From positions 1 to 11,806 of the forward strand of contig CAYGAW010000012.1 in NCBI GenBank assembly GCA_964347945.1: a DNA stretch of 11,806 nucleotides. The letters run 5' to 3'. Origin of the DNA: CAYGAW01 sp964347945. GTDB lineage: Bacteria > Chloroflexota > Anaerolineae > UBA7937 > B3-Chlor. Positions within the stretch are counted from its first letter, which is position 1; the number at the start of each line of letters is the position of its first letter. The translations under genes were made by a program, and so were the position numbers. Positions 1 through 6,382 of this stretch are shown in pieces. The notes beneath the pieces are model-generated. The model made no database searches, was not told where the DNA came from, and saw nothing but the letters and a program-made list of their open reading frames with translations.

Positions 1-1244
1 GAACGTGAACCCACACACTGGATGAAGGCCACCGTGTCTGGAATCTGCATATCACTTGGTTTAATCAAACGGCCCCCAGAAGGGCCCCCGGCGTTTATAA
101 GCCTCTCAAACTCGAGTGAAGTTATTACGTTTGAATACTTTGTGTACCCGTAGTGCACCAGTGAAGCAGGATCGTATACGTCTGCGCCTGTCGCCACAAT
201 GATCGTGCCAACGTCCAACTCTACGGTCTCAGGGGTCATGTCGAAGTTGATTGCACCCCTTTCGCATGCCTTTATGCACTTATCGCAGGTGATCATGTTG
301 TCTTTGTTGAGGCACAGGCTTCGATCGATGATAAACGTGGACGGAACAGCCTGGGCAAAAGGCGTGTAGATTGCATGCCTTGTGGCTAGACCTACATCGA
401 ACTCGTTGGGCGTGGCTATCGGACAAACTGGTGTGCAGTCGCCGCAGGCGGTGCAGTCATCTGTAACGTATCTTGGCTTCTTCAGGACCTTTGCTTTGAA
501 GTTGCCAATGTATCCTTGGACATCTTGAACTTCGCTATTTGTCAATAGTTGAATGTTGGGGTGTCTCCCAGCATCTGACATTTTGGGCGCGAGAATGCAG
601 ATAGAACAGTCCATTGTCGGAAAGGTCTTGTCTATTTGCGCCATCCTTCCTCCTATGCTCGGCTGCTTCTCCACCAGATACACTTTGTACCCAGTATCCG
701 CCAAGTCGAGTGCTGCTTGGATGCCGGCAACTCCACCGCCGATGATCAAAGCCTTCCTCGCTATAGGTACTTCGCTCTCAACTTGAGGTTGAAGGCGGGC
801 GACTTTGGCAACCGCCATTCGGACTAGATCTTTCGCTTTTTCTGTAGCTTTGTCTTTTTCGTGAAGGTGGACCCAGCTACAGTGTTCTCTTATGTTTGCC
901 ATTTCGAAGAGGTACTTGTTTAGCCCGGCTTCTTCGAGTGTTCTTCTGAAGGTGGGTTCGTGAAGGCGCGGAGAACAGGAGGCTACGACGATCCGGTTGA
1001 GGTTATGCTCTTTGATGTCGTTTTTGATGATTTCTTGACCTTGGTCGGAGCAGGTGTAGAGGGTGTCTTTCGAGATTACCACTTGGGGAAGCGTAGCTGC
1101 GAATTCTGCAACTTCCTCACAGTTGACCGTTCCGGCTATGTTGAGTCCACAGTGGCAAACGTAGACGCCTTTTCGGGTTTCGAAATCCGGCGCAGATTCA
1201 CGTGGTTGTGATGATGTTTCTTTGGATGTTTGTGGATCCGTCAT
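1..1244 (-). CDS. hdrA: HdrA-like CoB-CoM heterodisulfide reductase iron-sulfur/FAD subunit (C-terminus cut by window edge)
   Basis: The first 414 codons are present and the gene continues past the left edge. HdrA is the FAD subunit of heterodisulfide reductase, a cytoplasmic flavin-based electron-bifurcating hub. Visible here: VCHCG at residues 29-33; FAD-binding GGGVAG at 169-174; DCSICILAPKM at 212-222, matching the conserved HdrA cysteine motif (usually DCSxCILTPKM); and two 4Fe-4S motifs with Cys 264/267/270/274 and 311/320/323/327. The family signature PNEFDVGLATRHAIY is intact. The N-terminus has about 22 extra polar residues. The ATG overlaps the TGA of the upstream fusion gene by 4 bases (ATGA) and is preceded by AGGAGG at 1255-1260 with a 10-base spacer, so translation is probably coupled. 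HdrA paralogues also occur in non-methanogens, so the physiological disulfide is unknown. The family call is very sure; the partner is inference. Confidence 0.95.
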   Translation of the reverse strand, partial: MTDPQTSKETSSQPRESAPDFETRKGVYVCHCGLNIAGTVNCEEVAEFAATLPQVVISKDTLYTCSDQGQEIIKNDIKEHNLNRIVVASCSPRLHEPTFRRTLEEAGLNKYLFEMANIREHCSWVHLHEKDKATEKAKDLVRMAVAKVARLQPQVESEVPIARKALIIGGGVAGIQAALDLADTGYKVYLVEKQPSIGGRMAQIDKTFPTMDCSICILAPKMSDAGRHPNIQLLTNSEVQDVQGYIGNFKAKVLKKPRYVTDDCTACGDCTPVCPIATPNEFDVGLATRHAIYTPFAQAVPSTFIIDRSLCLNKDNMITCDKCIKACERGAINFDMTPETVELDVGTIIVATGADVYDPASLVHYGYTKYSNVITSLEFERLINAGGPSGGRLIKPSDMQIPDTVAFIQCVGSR

Positions 1245-2719
1245 TTGCCGCGTGCCTCCTTTAGAATCAGCATTTTTTCTCCAGTCTTTATGTCTCGGCC
1301 TTTCAGGTAGCGGTCGATAGAGACTGCAGCTCGTTTTCCCGCAACAATCGCTTCGATGACAGTCGCTGGTCCTAAGACGACATCGCCGCCTGCAAACACT
1401 CCGGGCATACTCGTTTCTAGGGTGAAAGGATCAACACTGATAGTGTTCTTTTCAGTCACCTCGATCTCTTTAGGCAAGAAGAACAGGTCTGGCGATTCGC
1501 CGATGGCTAGTATTAACGTGTCTATTTCCTTCTGGAATTCTGATCCTTCAATTGGAACCGGGCGCCGTCTCCCCGTTTCATCCAGTTCTCCCAACTTCAC
1601 GTTGACGCATTCAAGAGCTGAGACTCGTCCATTTTTGCCAAGTACTCTCTTTGGCGATACTAAGAGCTGGGGCTTCACCCCTTCCTTTTCCGCCTCTTCA
1701 ACCTCCCAAGGGTTAGCCGGCATCTCCTCCCTCGACCTCCGATACAAAATGCTAACTTCCTTGACTCCAAGGCGGCGTGCGGTTCTCGCAGCATCAACTG
1801 CGACATTACCACCTCCAACTACTGCGACCTTGTTTCCAAGCTTCGGCTTCTTCTCAGAGTTGACTTTCCACAAGAAATCCAGCGCGTCGATGACGCCTTC
1901 CAGATTCGCACCCTCAATGTTGAGTTTTCTACTCTTGTGGGCTCCGGTTGCGATGAACACCGCCTTGAACTGACCTTGCAGAAGTTCTTCATTTGTCAAA
2001 TCCTTACCAACAGTTGTGCCCGTTTTGACTTGGACTCCGAGACTCGTCAGATGCTCAATCTCGGCATCAAGTACCCATTGCGGTAACCGGTACTTGGGCA
2101 TGCACTTTCTCAGCATCCCCCCCGGCTCTGATGAGGACTCGAAAATTGTGACTGCGTATCCTTTCTGCAGCAGTTCAGTGGCTGCTGTGAGTCCAGCTGG
2201 ACCAGAACCGACGATGGCTACTTTCTTCTGATCCCGGCTGGATCTGGGGGGTGCATTTCCTCTGGTTTTGTAATCATTAACAGCTTGTCTCAGAGCCCTG
2301 ACGACTTCCGGCTTCTCGATTTCGCCGCGGTCGTGATGAAAGCAGACCCAGCAGACAACGGCGAACAAGGGAATCTCTTTCTTGATCGTTTCCAAGGCCT
2401 TCCTGAATCCTGCTAAACTCCCCTGTTTTGCAGCTAGATCTCTTATGAAGAGGAGAATCTCTGGTACTTTCAGTTTTTGAGGGCATCTTCTGTAGCATCG
2501 GTAGCACCAAGCGCAGAGCCATGGTTGAGCTTCTTGGGAGACTCCAATTATGTCTCTGGGGAGTCTCTCCAAAAGGCTTCTTGGATGATAATGTTCTGGA
2601 ATCAATTCGACGATTGGACAGCTTGCGGTGCAGATGCCACAATCGAAACAGTACTTCAGCTTCTCGGTGTCTAGTATCTTGTCTAGAAGCTGTGTGGAGA
2701 TAGTTTCGGCTTCTGCCAA
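1241..2719 (-). CDS. HdrC-like 4Fe-4S domain fused to GltD/NfnB-like FAD/NAD(P)H oxidoreductase
   Basis: 492 residues. The N-terminal domain is HdrC-like, with two four-cysteine motifs: Cys 24/27/30/34 and 69/72/75/79, the second in the context WLCAWCYRCYRRCP typical of HdrC. Residues 123-150 (two cysteines, then RGEIEKPEVVRAL and DY) resemble the linker of glutamate synthase small subunits. The rest is a GltD-type two-dinucleotide fold: FAD GSGPAG at 171-176, EPGGML at 198-203, NAD(P)-binding GGGNVA at 302-307 with YRR following, and a C-terminal GVFAGGD flavin motif. No glutamate synthase large subunit is adjacent, so glutamate synthesis is unlikely. The ATGA overlap with hdrA suggests this protein passes NAD(P)H electrons to HdrA. 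The start is TTG: an in-frame TAG lies two codons upstream, and GAGGG sits 7 bases before the TTG. Partner and direction of electron flow are inferred. Confidence 0.9.
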   Translation of the reverse strand: MAEAETISTQLLDKILDTEKLKYCFDCGICTASCPIVELIPEHYHPRSLLERLPRDIIGVSQEAQPWLCAWCYRCYRRCPQKLKVPEILLFIRDLAAKQGSLAGFRKALETIKKEIPLFAVVCWVCFHHDRGEIEKPEVVRALRQAVNDYKTRGNAPPRSSRDQKKVAIVGSGPAGLTAATELLQKGYAVTIFESSSEPGGMLRKCMPKYRLPQWVLDAEIEHLTSLGVQVKTGTTVGKDLTNEELLQGQFKAVFIATGAHKSRKLNIEGANLEGVIDALDFLWKVNSEKKPKLGNKVAVVGGGNVAVDAARTARRLGVKEVSILYRRSREEMPANPWEVEEAEKEGVKPQLLVSPKRVLGKNGRVSALECVNVKLGELDETGRRRPVPIEGSEFQKEIDTLILAIGESPDLFFLPKEIEVTEKNTISVDPFTLETSMPGVFAGGDVVLGPATVIEAIVAGKRAAVSIDRYLKGRDIKTGEKMLILKEARGK

Positions 2720-2726
2720 GGACTAA

Positions 2727-2731
2727 CCCTC
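2727..2731 (-). promoter_or_regulatory. Ribosome binding site that fixes a TTG start
   Basis: On the minus strand GAGGG is followed by a 7-base spacer and then TTG (2719-2717). An in-frame TAG at 2725-2723 rules out any earlier start, and no ATG or GTG occurs in frame ahead of the first iron-sulfur motif. The TTG is therefore the best start for the HdrC/GltD-like fusion. Confidence 0.65.
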
Positions 2732-2753
2732 TGTAGTCTAGGGCTTTGTCTCC

Positions 2754-2762
2754 GATATAAAG
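2754..2762 (-). promoter_or_regulatory. Probable archaeal TATA box for the fusion/hdrA operon
   Basis: The minus strand reads CTTTATATC here, centred about 40 bases before the TTG start. With the usual archaeal spacing of about 26 bases, transcription would begin near 2732, giving a leader just long enough to carry the GAGGG ribosome site. Inferred from composition and spacing only. Confidence 0.45.
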
Positions 2763-2980
2763 TTTACAAACGTAAAGGTCCTCCAATTCTCGCAGGCAAA
2801 CCTAAGCTGTAACACGTACGCATGCTCATCTTGACCCAAGCGAACTGACTTCGGCGCCCGCTATCGAGTTCACATAGCTTTGCAGAACGAATTTTCTGAG
2901 CGTGTCCAGAGCAAAGAAACAGACAACCAGCAAAGCTTTACACGCCAAACGCGCATATCAGACATACCAGACGTCAAAAA

Positions 2981-2984
2981 GAGG
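2981..2984 (+). promoter_or_regulatory. Ribosome binding site that decides the start at 2992
   Basis: GAGG lies 7 bases before ATG 2992, whereas the upstream in-frame GTG at 2902 has no comparable purine run. A weak TATA-like GCTTTACA at 2935-2942 would put transcription inside the longer reading frame, which also favours the shorter protein. Confidence 0.5.
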
Positions 2985-2991
2985 ACTGTGC

Positions 2992-4023
2992 ATGAAGAAA
3001 ATCAGACTAGTCCTATACGGAGTTGGAGCTGTAGGCAGTCGCATAGCTAGATTCCTGCTACGAAAAAGGGGCGTGGAAATTGTTGGCGCAATCGACGTTG
3101 CCGAGGACAAGGTCGGAGAGGATTTGGGCCAGGTCTTGGGGTTAGACGAGAATGTAGGGGTCACTGTCTCTGATGATCCTGACGCCGTGTTTTCTAAGGT
3201 CAAAGCTGACGTGGTTGTGCACGCAACGACGTCTTTTCTGCAACAGACATATCCGCAAATTGCCCAGGCGCTGGAACATGGACTAAACGTGGTGTCAACC
3301 TGCGAAGAGCTATCCTATCCGTACATAGTAGACCCAAATTTGACTAGGAAACTTCACGAGTTGGCGAGAGAGAATGGAGCAACCGTCTTGGGCACGGGCA
3401 TAAATCCAGGGTTCCTAATGGATACCCTTGTTATCACCCTAACAGGCGTCTGCCAAAAGATTCGAAAGATCGAAATCAAGAGAGTCATGAACGCGGCCAC
3501 ACGCCGGGTTCCTTTCCAAAAGAAGATAGGAGCAGGACTCTCACTGAGAGAGTTCAACGACAAGATGAAGAGCAAAACCATAACAGGACATGTCGGACTT
3601 GCACAATCAATGTCGATGGTAGCGAGTGCGCTTGGATGGAGACTCGACGAAATCCAAATCGACAAAGTGGAGCCCATAGTGGCCAAAAAACACGTGGAGA
3701 GTGACGCGATCAAAGTGGAGTCCGGTCGAGCAGCTGGTCTGCGACAGTGTGCAAGGGGCATGAGCAGTGGAAAGGAGGTAATTCGCCTCGAGTTTCAGGC
3801 TTATATCGGGGCAGAGGAGGAATACGACTCCATCACCATCGAAGGAGTACCAAACATACACCAGAAAATAACACCCTGTGCCCACGGTGACCTTGGAACT
3901 GTAGCCATAATCGCCAACTCCATACCGAAAGTAATCAATGCACCGCCCGGCCTAGTCACCATGAAAGACCTTCCAATCCCTTCTGCAACGCTTGAAGACA
4001 TGAGAACCTACGTAGAAGGATAG
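2992..4023 (+). CDS. 2,4-diaminopentanoate dehydrogenase-like NAD(P)-dependent oxidoreductase (dihydrodipicolinate-reductase-like fold)
   Basis: 343 residues from ATG 2992, chosen because GAGG at 2981-2984 sits 7 bases upstream. A GTG at 2902 would add a basic 30-residue tail with no ribosome site, and the Rossmann strand begins right after 2992. Seen: GVGAVG at residues 10-15; Asp35 at the end of the second strand, which suggests NAD rather than NADP; VVHATTSF at 75-82; STCEELSYP at 102-110; and GTGINPGF at 134-141. These match the 2,4-diaminopentanoate dehydrogenase (Ord) family, which oxidatively deaminates (2R,4S)-2,4-diaminopentanoate in clostridial D-ornithine degradation. No D-ornithine aminomutase or thiolase partner gene is in the window, so the substrate could be another amine or a keto acid. 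A D-glutamate-cyclase-like gene follows 38 bases downstream on the same strand, probably in one operon. Family sure, substrate not. Confidence 0.82.
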   Translation: MKKIRLVLYGVGAVGSRIARFLLRKRGVEIVGAIDVAEDKVGEDLGQVLGLDENVGVTVSDDPDAVFSKVKADVVVHATTSFLQQTYPQIAQALEHGLNVVSTCEELSYPYIVDPNLTRKLHELARENGATVLGTGINPGFLMDTLVITLTGVCQKIRKIEIKRVMNAATRRVPFQKKIGAGLSLREFNDKMKSKTITGHVGLAQSMSMVASALGWRLDEIQIDKVEPIVAKKHVESDAIKVESGRAAGLRQCARGMSSGKEVIRLEFQAYIGAEEEYDSITIEGVPNIHQKITPCAHGDLGTVAIIANSIPKVINAPPGLVTMKDLPIPSATLEDMRTYVEG

Positions 4024-4061
4024 TTCTACACATAGAAACTCCTTGACAGCCTTCAGGCGCT

Positions 4062-5024
4062 ATGCAGTCTGTTATCTCTCCCTTTCAGGTGAATGTGTTG
4101 GGTCAGGACATCGAGAGGAAAGCCTATCTAATGGACCAGGTGATGACGCTGGACCTACCAATGCGCAGAGTAGCGCGCAGACTCTATGATGCAGCCGCCG
4201 CAAAAACCGGTACACCATTATGCCTAGCTTCCGCCGAAAGAATCGCCTCAACGTCGGACCGGGGTGACAAGGTTTTCATAATCACAGGGTTTCCAGTACT
4301 GCCTAAGTGCGTGGCCGAGACCGACGGACCACCTGGTGCCGCTCTTTTGGCTGACGCTTTGGAAAACGCTGGGCTTCAGCCCATTTTTGTAACCGACGAG
4401 TTGTGTGGTGAAGTTGTTAAAACAAGTAGGCCCAAAACACCAGTTGAAAGGCTCCCGGTTGACGGAGATGCAGCTCGTAGTATGGCGGATAGATTACTAT
4501 CTAAGCATAACCCCTCAATCTTGATATCGATCGAAAGACCAGGATGGAACAGTGAGCAACAGTATCACACCATGCGAGGACTGAGCATTTCCAGCTTAGT
4601 CGGTAAAACTGACTACCTATTCCAATCAGCTCAGAACCGAGGGATCACCACAATCGCTGTTGGAGACGGCGGAAATGAACTTGGATGTGGAACTATTCTG
4701 GGTACAGTTCGAAAGCACGTTCCGTACGGGGCAAAGTGCCAATGCCCGTGCGGTGGCGGAATAGCCGCGGCAACTCCCTCCGATGTCCTTGTCATTGCAG
4801 CGGTCTCAAACTGGGGCGGATATGGAATAGCAGCTTGCTTCAGCCTGTTGAAAGGTCTTGAGTACAAGCATAACACAGAGAGGGAGTCTGAATTGCTGAA
4901 TCGGATAATTCGTGGGGGTGCAATAGACAGCGTCACGACGAAAGCTGAGCCCTTTGTTGACGGGGTCTCCCCATCTATCAACCATATTATCGTAGGCCTT
5001 ATTCGTACCATTCTTGACGCTTAG
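4062..5024 (+). CDS. D-glutamate cyclase-like protein (DUF4392 family)
   Basis: 320 residues. The sequence carries the family's conserved blocks: ITGFPVLPKCVAETDGPPGA at residues 74-93, LISIERPGWN at 154-163 followed by MRGLSIS at 171-177, GDGGNELGCG at 201-210, and VSNWGGYGIAA near 250. This domain forms the C-terminal part of mammalian D-glutamate cyclase (DGLUCY), which makes 5-oxo-D-proline from D-glutamate in mitochondria. Stand-alone prokaryotic copies are common and mostly untested. No signal peptide or membrane segment is seen, so it is probably cytoplasmic. The start is soft: only a weak AGGCG precedes ATG 4062, and GTG 4089 or ATG 4131 are possible because the first 25 residues carry no recognised motif. 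It follows the Ord-like gene by 38 bases and converges on the racemase-family gene with a 16-base gap. This context supports amino-acid metabolism, but the exact reaction is inference. Confidence 0.82.
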   Translation: MQSVISPFQVNVLGQDIERKAYLMDQVMTLDLPMRRVARRLYDAAAAKTGTPLCLASAERIASTSDRGDKVFIITGFPVLPKCVAETDGPPGAALLADALENAGLQPIFVTDELCGEVVKTSRPKTPVERLPVDGDAARSMADRLLSKHNPSILISIERPGWNSEQQYHTMRGLSISSLVGKTDYLFQSAQNRGITTIAVGDGGNELGCGTILGTVRKHVPYGAKCQCPCGGGIAAATPSDVLVIAAVSNWGGYGIAACFSLLKGLEYKHNTERESELLNRIIRGGAIDSVTTKAEPFVDGVSPSINHIIVGLIRTILDA

Positions 5025-5040
5025 ACTTTGGCTGCTTCTT

Positions 5041-5742
5041 CTAGGTCATTTCCAGAAGCGTCCCGAACCCTTCAATCCTGGTCGCAGCGTCGCCTTTCTT
5101 AAGCATAGCCCATAGGGTAGCCGTGTTGCTGGATACAACACTCTTCTGCGTAACATGCTCTAACGTCTTTATGATCGCAGCTGTCGGAAAGTTGGTGCAA
5201 CTCATGAATATACCGTCAGCATCAGCGTATTCCAGACCCATAACCAGTCTGTGCGCAACCTTACTATCCAATCTTCCGATCTTGAGGTTTTCTTTGATGC
5301 CTAACCCCTTCAAATCAACCACTTGGAATCCACTTGATGAAAGGAACTTCTCTTCTAACTCGTTGATCTGGTTGCTGTAGGGGGTGGCTACACTGACTTT
5401 CCTTATGTCCAACGTTTTCAAGGCGTCAATTACGGCTCCAGCGGTGGCAACTGCTGGAATTCCTGTCGCTCTTGCGATTCTTTCCTCGATTCTTTTGTCG
5501 TGCCCTAGACCCTTGTATAGACTCCCGCTTGTACACCCGTACCCGATTACACCAACTTCCGCGTCACCCAATTTGACAGCGGCGTCTTCAACTCGCTCTT
5601 CCATGAGCGCCAGCTGCTCGACGGTAATCTCAGTGAGCCTGACGCGCGTAGTGTGGAGAGAGCAGCCTTCAGGAAGCATGTTGTGAAATTCCGATTCCAT
5701 TGTTGTGTTGGAGGAAGGAACAATCAATCCTATTCTGGTCAT
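5041..5742 (-). CDS. Maleate cis-trans isomerase/Asp-Glu racemase superfamily enzyme
   Basis: 233 residues from ATG 5742. Seen: VPSSNTTME at residues 8-16, the maleate isomerase/arylmalonate decarboxylase signature, and the two catalytic cysteines of the superfamily, Cys70 in GYGCTSGS and Cys182 in SCTNFPT, spaced as in cofactor-independent racemases and isomerases. The length of about 230-250 residues is normal. A GTG three codons upstream (5751) is possible, but the GGTG of AAGGGTG lies 8 bases before the ATG and overlaps the GTG, which favours the ATG. Reactions known in the family are maleate to fumarate isomerisation and racemisation or decarboxylation of small diacids; the substrate here is not determined. 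It is convergent with the DUF4392 gene and divergent from moaE. Presence next to a D-glutamate-cyclase-like gene makes a D-amino-acid role attractive but unproven. Confidence 0.85.
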   Translation of the reverse strand: MTRIGLIVPSSNTTMESEFHNMLPEGCSLHTTRVRLTEITVEQLALMEERVEDAAVKLGDAEVGVIGYGCTSGSLYKGLGHDKRIEERIARATGIPAVATAGAVIDALKTLDIRKVSVATPYSNQINELEEKFLSSSGFQVVDLKGLGIKENLKIGRLDSKVAHRLVMGLEYADADGIFMSCTNFPTAAIIKTLEHVTQKSVVSSNTATLWAMLKKGDAATRIEGFGTLLEMT

Positions 5743-5784
5743 GCTGTTCACACCCTTGGAATCAATCGAGCTTTCTATTCACGG

Positions 5785-5793
5785 GTATAAAAC
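5785..5793. promoter_or_regulatory. TATA-like element shared by the divergent racemase-family and moaE genes
   Basis: The plus strand reads GTATAAAAC and the minus strand GTTTTATAC. The element is centred about 47 bases before the minus-strand ATG at 5742 and about 37 bases before the plus-strand start near 5826. The intergenic gap is only about 83 bases (5743-5825) and this is its clearest TATA-like sequence, so one element may direct both genes, with leaders of roughly 12-22 bases. A second plus-strand candidate is the ACTTTAGA that immediately follows. Confidence 0.45.
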
Positions 5794-5825
5794 TTTAGAA
5801 GACCGGTTCCTCATAGGCGAGTTGG

Positions 5826-6293
5826 GTGTCACGATTGACCAGTCATGCCTGTATTCATGAAAAGGCAACGATCACTCTTCCCGTACTATTGGAAAACATC
5901 AAGAGTAATCCGAATTTCGCCAAGGCAGGGGCGGTCGGTATCTTTGCCGGTGTCGTTCGAGGAGAAACCGTCGAGAAAAATGTTGTTCAGAAACTGGAGC
6001 TGGAGGCGTATGAAGAAAAGGCCAACGAGGTCCTCGATGAGATTTGCAGTGAATTGAAGAAACGAGACGGTGTAGTAGACGTGCAGATTCATCACCTGAT
6101 AGGAGAGTTTGGCGTTAGTGAGGATGTAGTTTACGTGATCGTTGCCGGTGTTCATAGGCACGATGTTTTTCCAGTCTTGGAAGAGGCAGTGGAGCGGTAT
6201 AAGAAGGAGGCTCCGATCTTCAAAAAGGAGTATATCGCTGACGAAGAGGGGAAGTCCAAGTCTTACTGGGTCAGTGAGCGAGAAAAGCGGTGA
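5826..6293 (+). CDS. moaE: Molybdopterin synthase catalytic subunit MoaE
   Basis: 155 residues. MoaE forms the large subunit of molybdopterin synthase and, with thiocarboxylated MoaD, inserts two sulfurs into cyclic pyranopterin monophosphate to make the dithiolene of molybdo/tungsto-pterin. Seen: GAVGIFAGVVRG at residues 35-46, LELEAYEEKA at 57-66, GVHRHDVF at 108-115, and YKKEAPIFKKE at 125-135, which places Lys126 and Lys133 at the two active-site lysines of the E. coli enzyme (Lys119 and Lys126). The C-terminal SYWVSER matches the usual W-V-E/S-R ending. No moaD-like gene is in the window. The start is GTG 5826 or TTG 5835; GGTG at 5825-5828 is 6 bases before the TTG, so a 152-residue protein is equally possible. 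It implies a molybdenum- or tungsten-dependent enzyme elsewhere in the genome. Confidence 0.93.
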   Translation: MSRLTSHACIHEKATITLPVLLENIKSNPNFAKAGAVGIFAGVVRGETVEKNVVQKLELEAYEEKANEVLDEICSELKKRDGVVDVQIHHLIGEFGVSEDVVYVIVAGVHRHDVFPVLEEAVERYKKEAPIFKKEYIADEEGKSKSYWVSEREKR

Positions 6294-6382
6294 ATTCGAG
6301 AAAGGGTCTTTCTGTGCTTGAAGCAGATTTCGAAAGACTGATTTGGGTCACTGCGAGAGTTCTAGACAGAAATGATGGATGA
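6290..6382 (+). CDS. Possible 30-residue microprotein bridging moaE and the zinc-finger gene
   Basis: A frame opens with GTG that overlaps the moaE TGA by 4 bases (GTGA, 6290-6293) and closes with a TGA 11 bases inside the following gene. The predicted peptide reads VNSRKGLSVLEADFERLIWV and then TARVLDRNDG, with an amphipathic helical middle. There is no strong ribosome site (only GAGAAAAGCG upstream), so it would depend on coupling to moaE. Frames of this length arise often by chance. The only support is the neat overlap at both ends, which would make a coupled chain of three genes. It could equally be an untranslated spacer. Confidence 0.22.
   Translation: MNSRKGLSVLEADFERLIWVTARVLDRNDG

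Noticed and set aside
68..90. GC-rich hairpin with repeated GGGCCCCC-like blocks
   Set aside because: It lies inside hdrA and encodes a Gly-Gly-Pro-Ser-Gly-Gly segment in a region where HdrA proteins are glycine-rich; it is better explained by codon use than as a terminator or attachment site.
1356..1973. 205-codon plus-strand frame opposite the FAD/NAD domain
   Set aside because: Serine-, proline- and threonine-rich low-complexity translation, antisense to conserved codons, with no ribosome site.
2277..2786. 169-codon minus-strand frame overlapping the start of the HdrC/GltD-like gene
   Set aside because: It has a TTG start and no recognisable motifs, and runs out of frame with a clearly conserved iron-sulfur flavoprotein; it is a shadow.
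2787..2901. Intergenic stretch checked for a tRNA or small RNA
   Set aside because: No cloverleaf arms, T-loop consensus or CCA-type acceptor pairing could be found; it only holds the divergent upstream regions.
2902..2991. N-terminal extension of the Ord-like gene from GTG 2902
   Set aside because: No ribosome site, basic and unlike family N-termini, while ATG 2992 has GAGG at ideal spacing and starts right at the Rossmann strand.
5025..5040. Possible terminator between the convergent DUF4392 and racemase-family genes
   Set aside because: The 16 bases are mildly T-rich but have no hairpin and no run of T longer than three; not enough to call.
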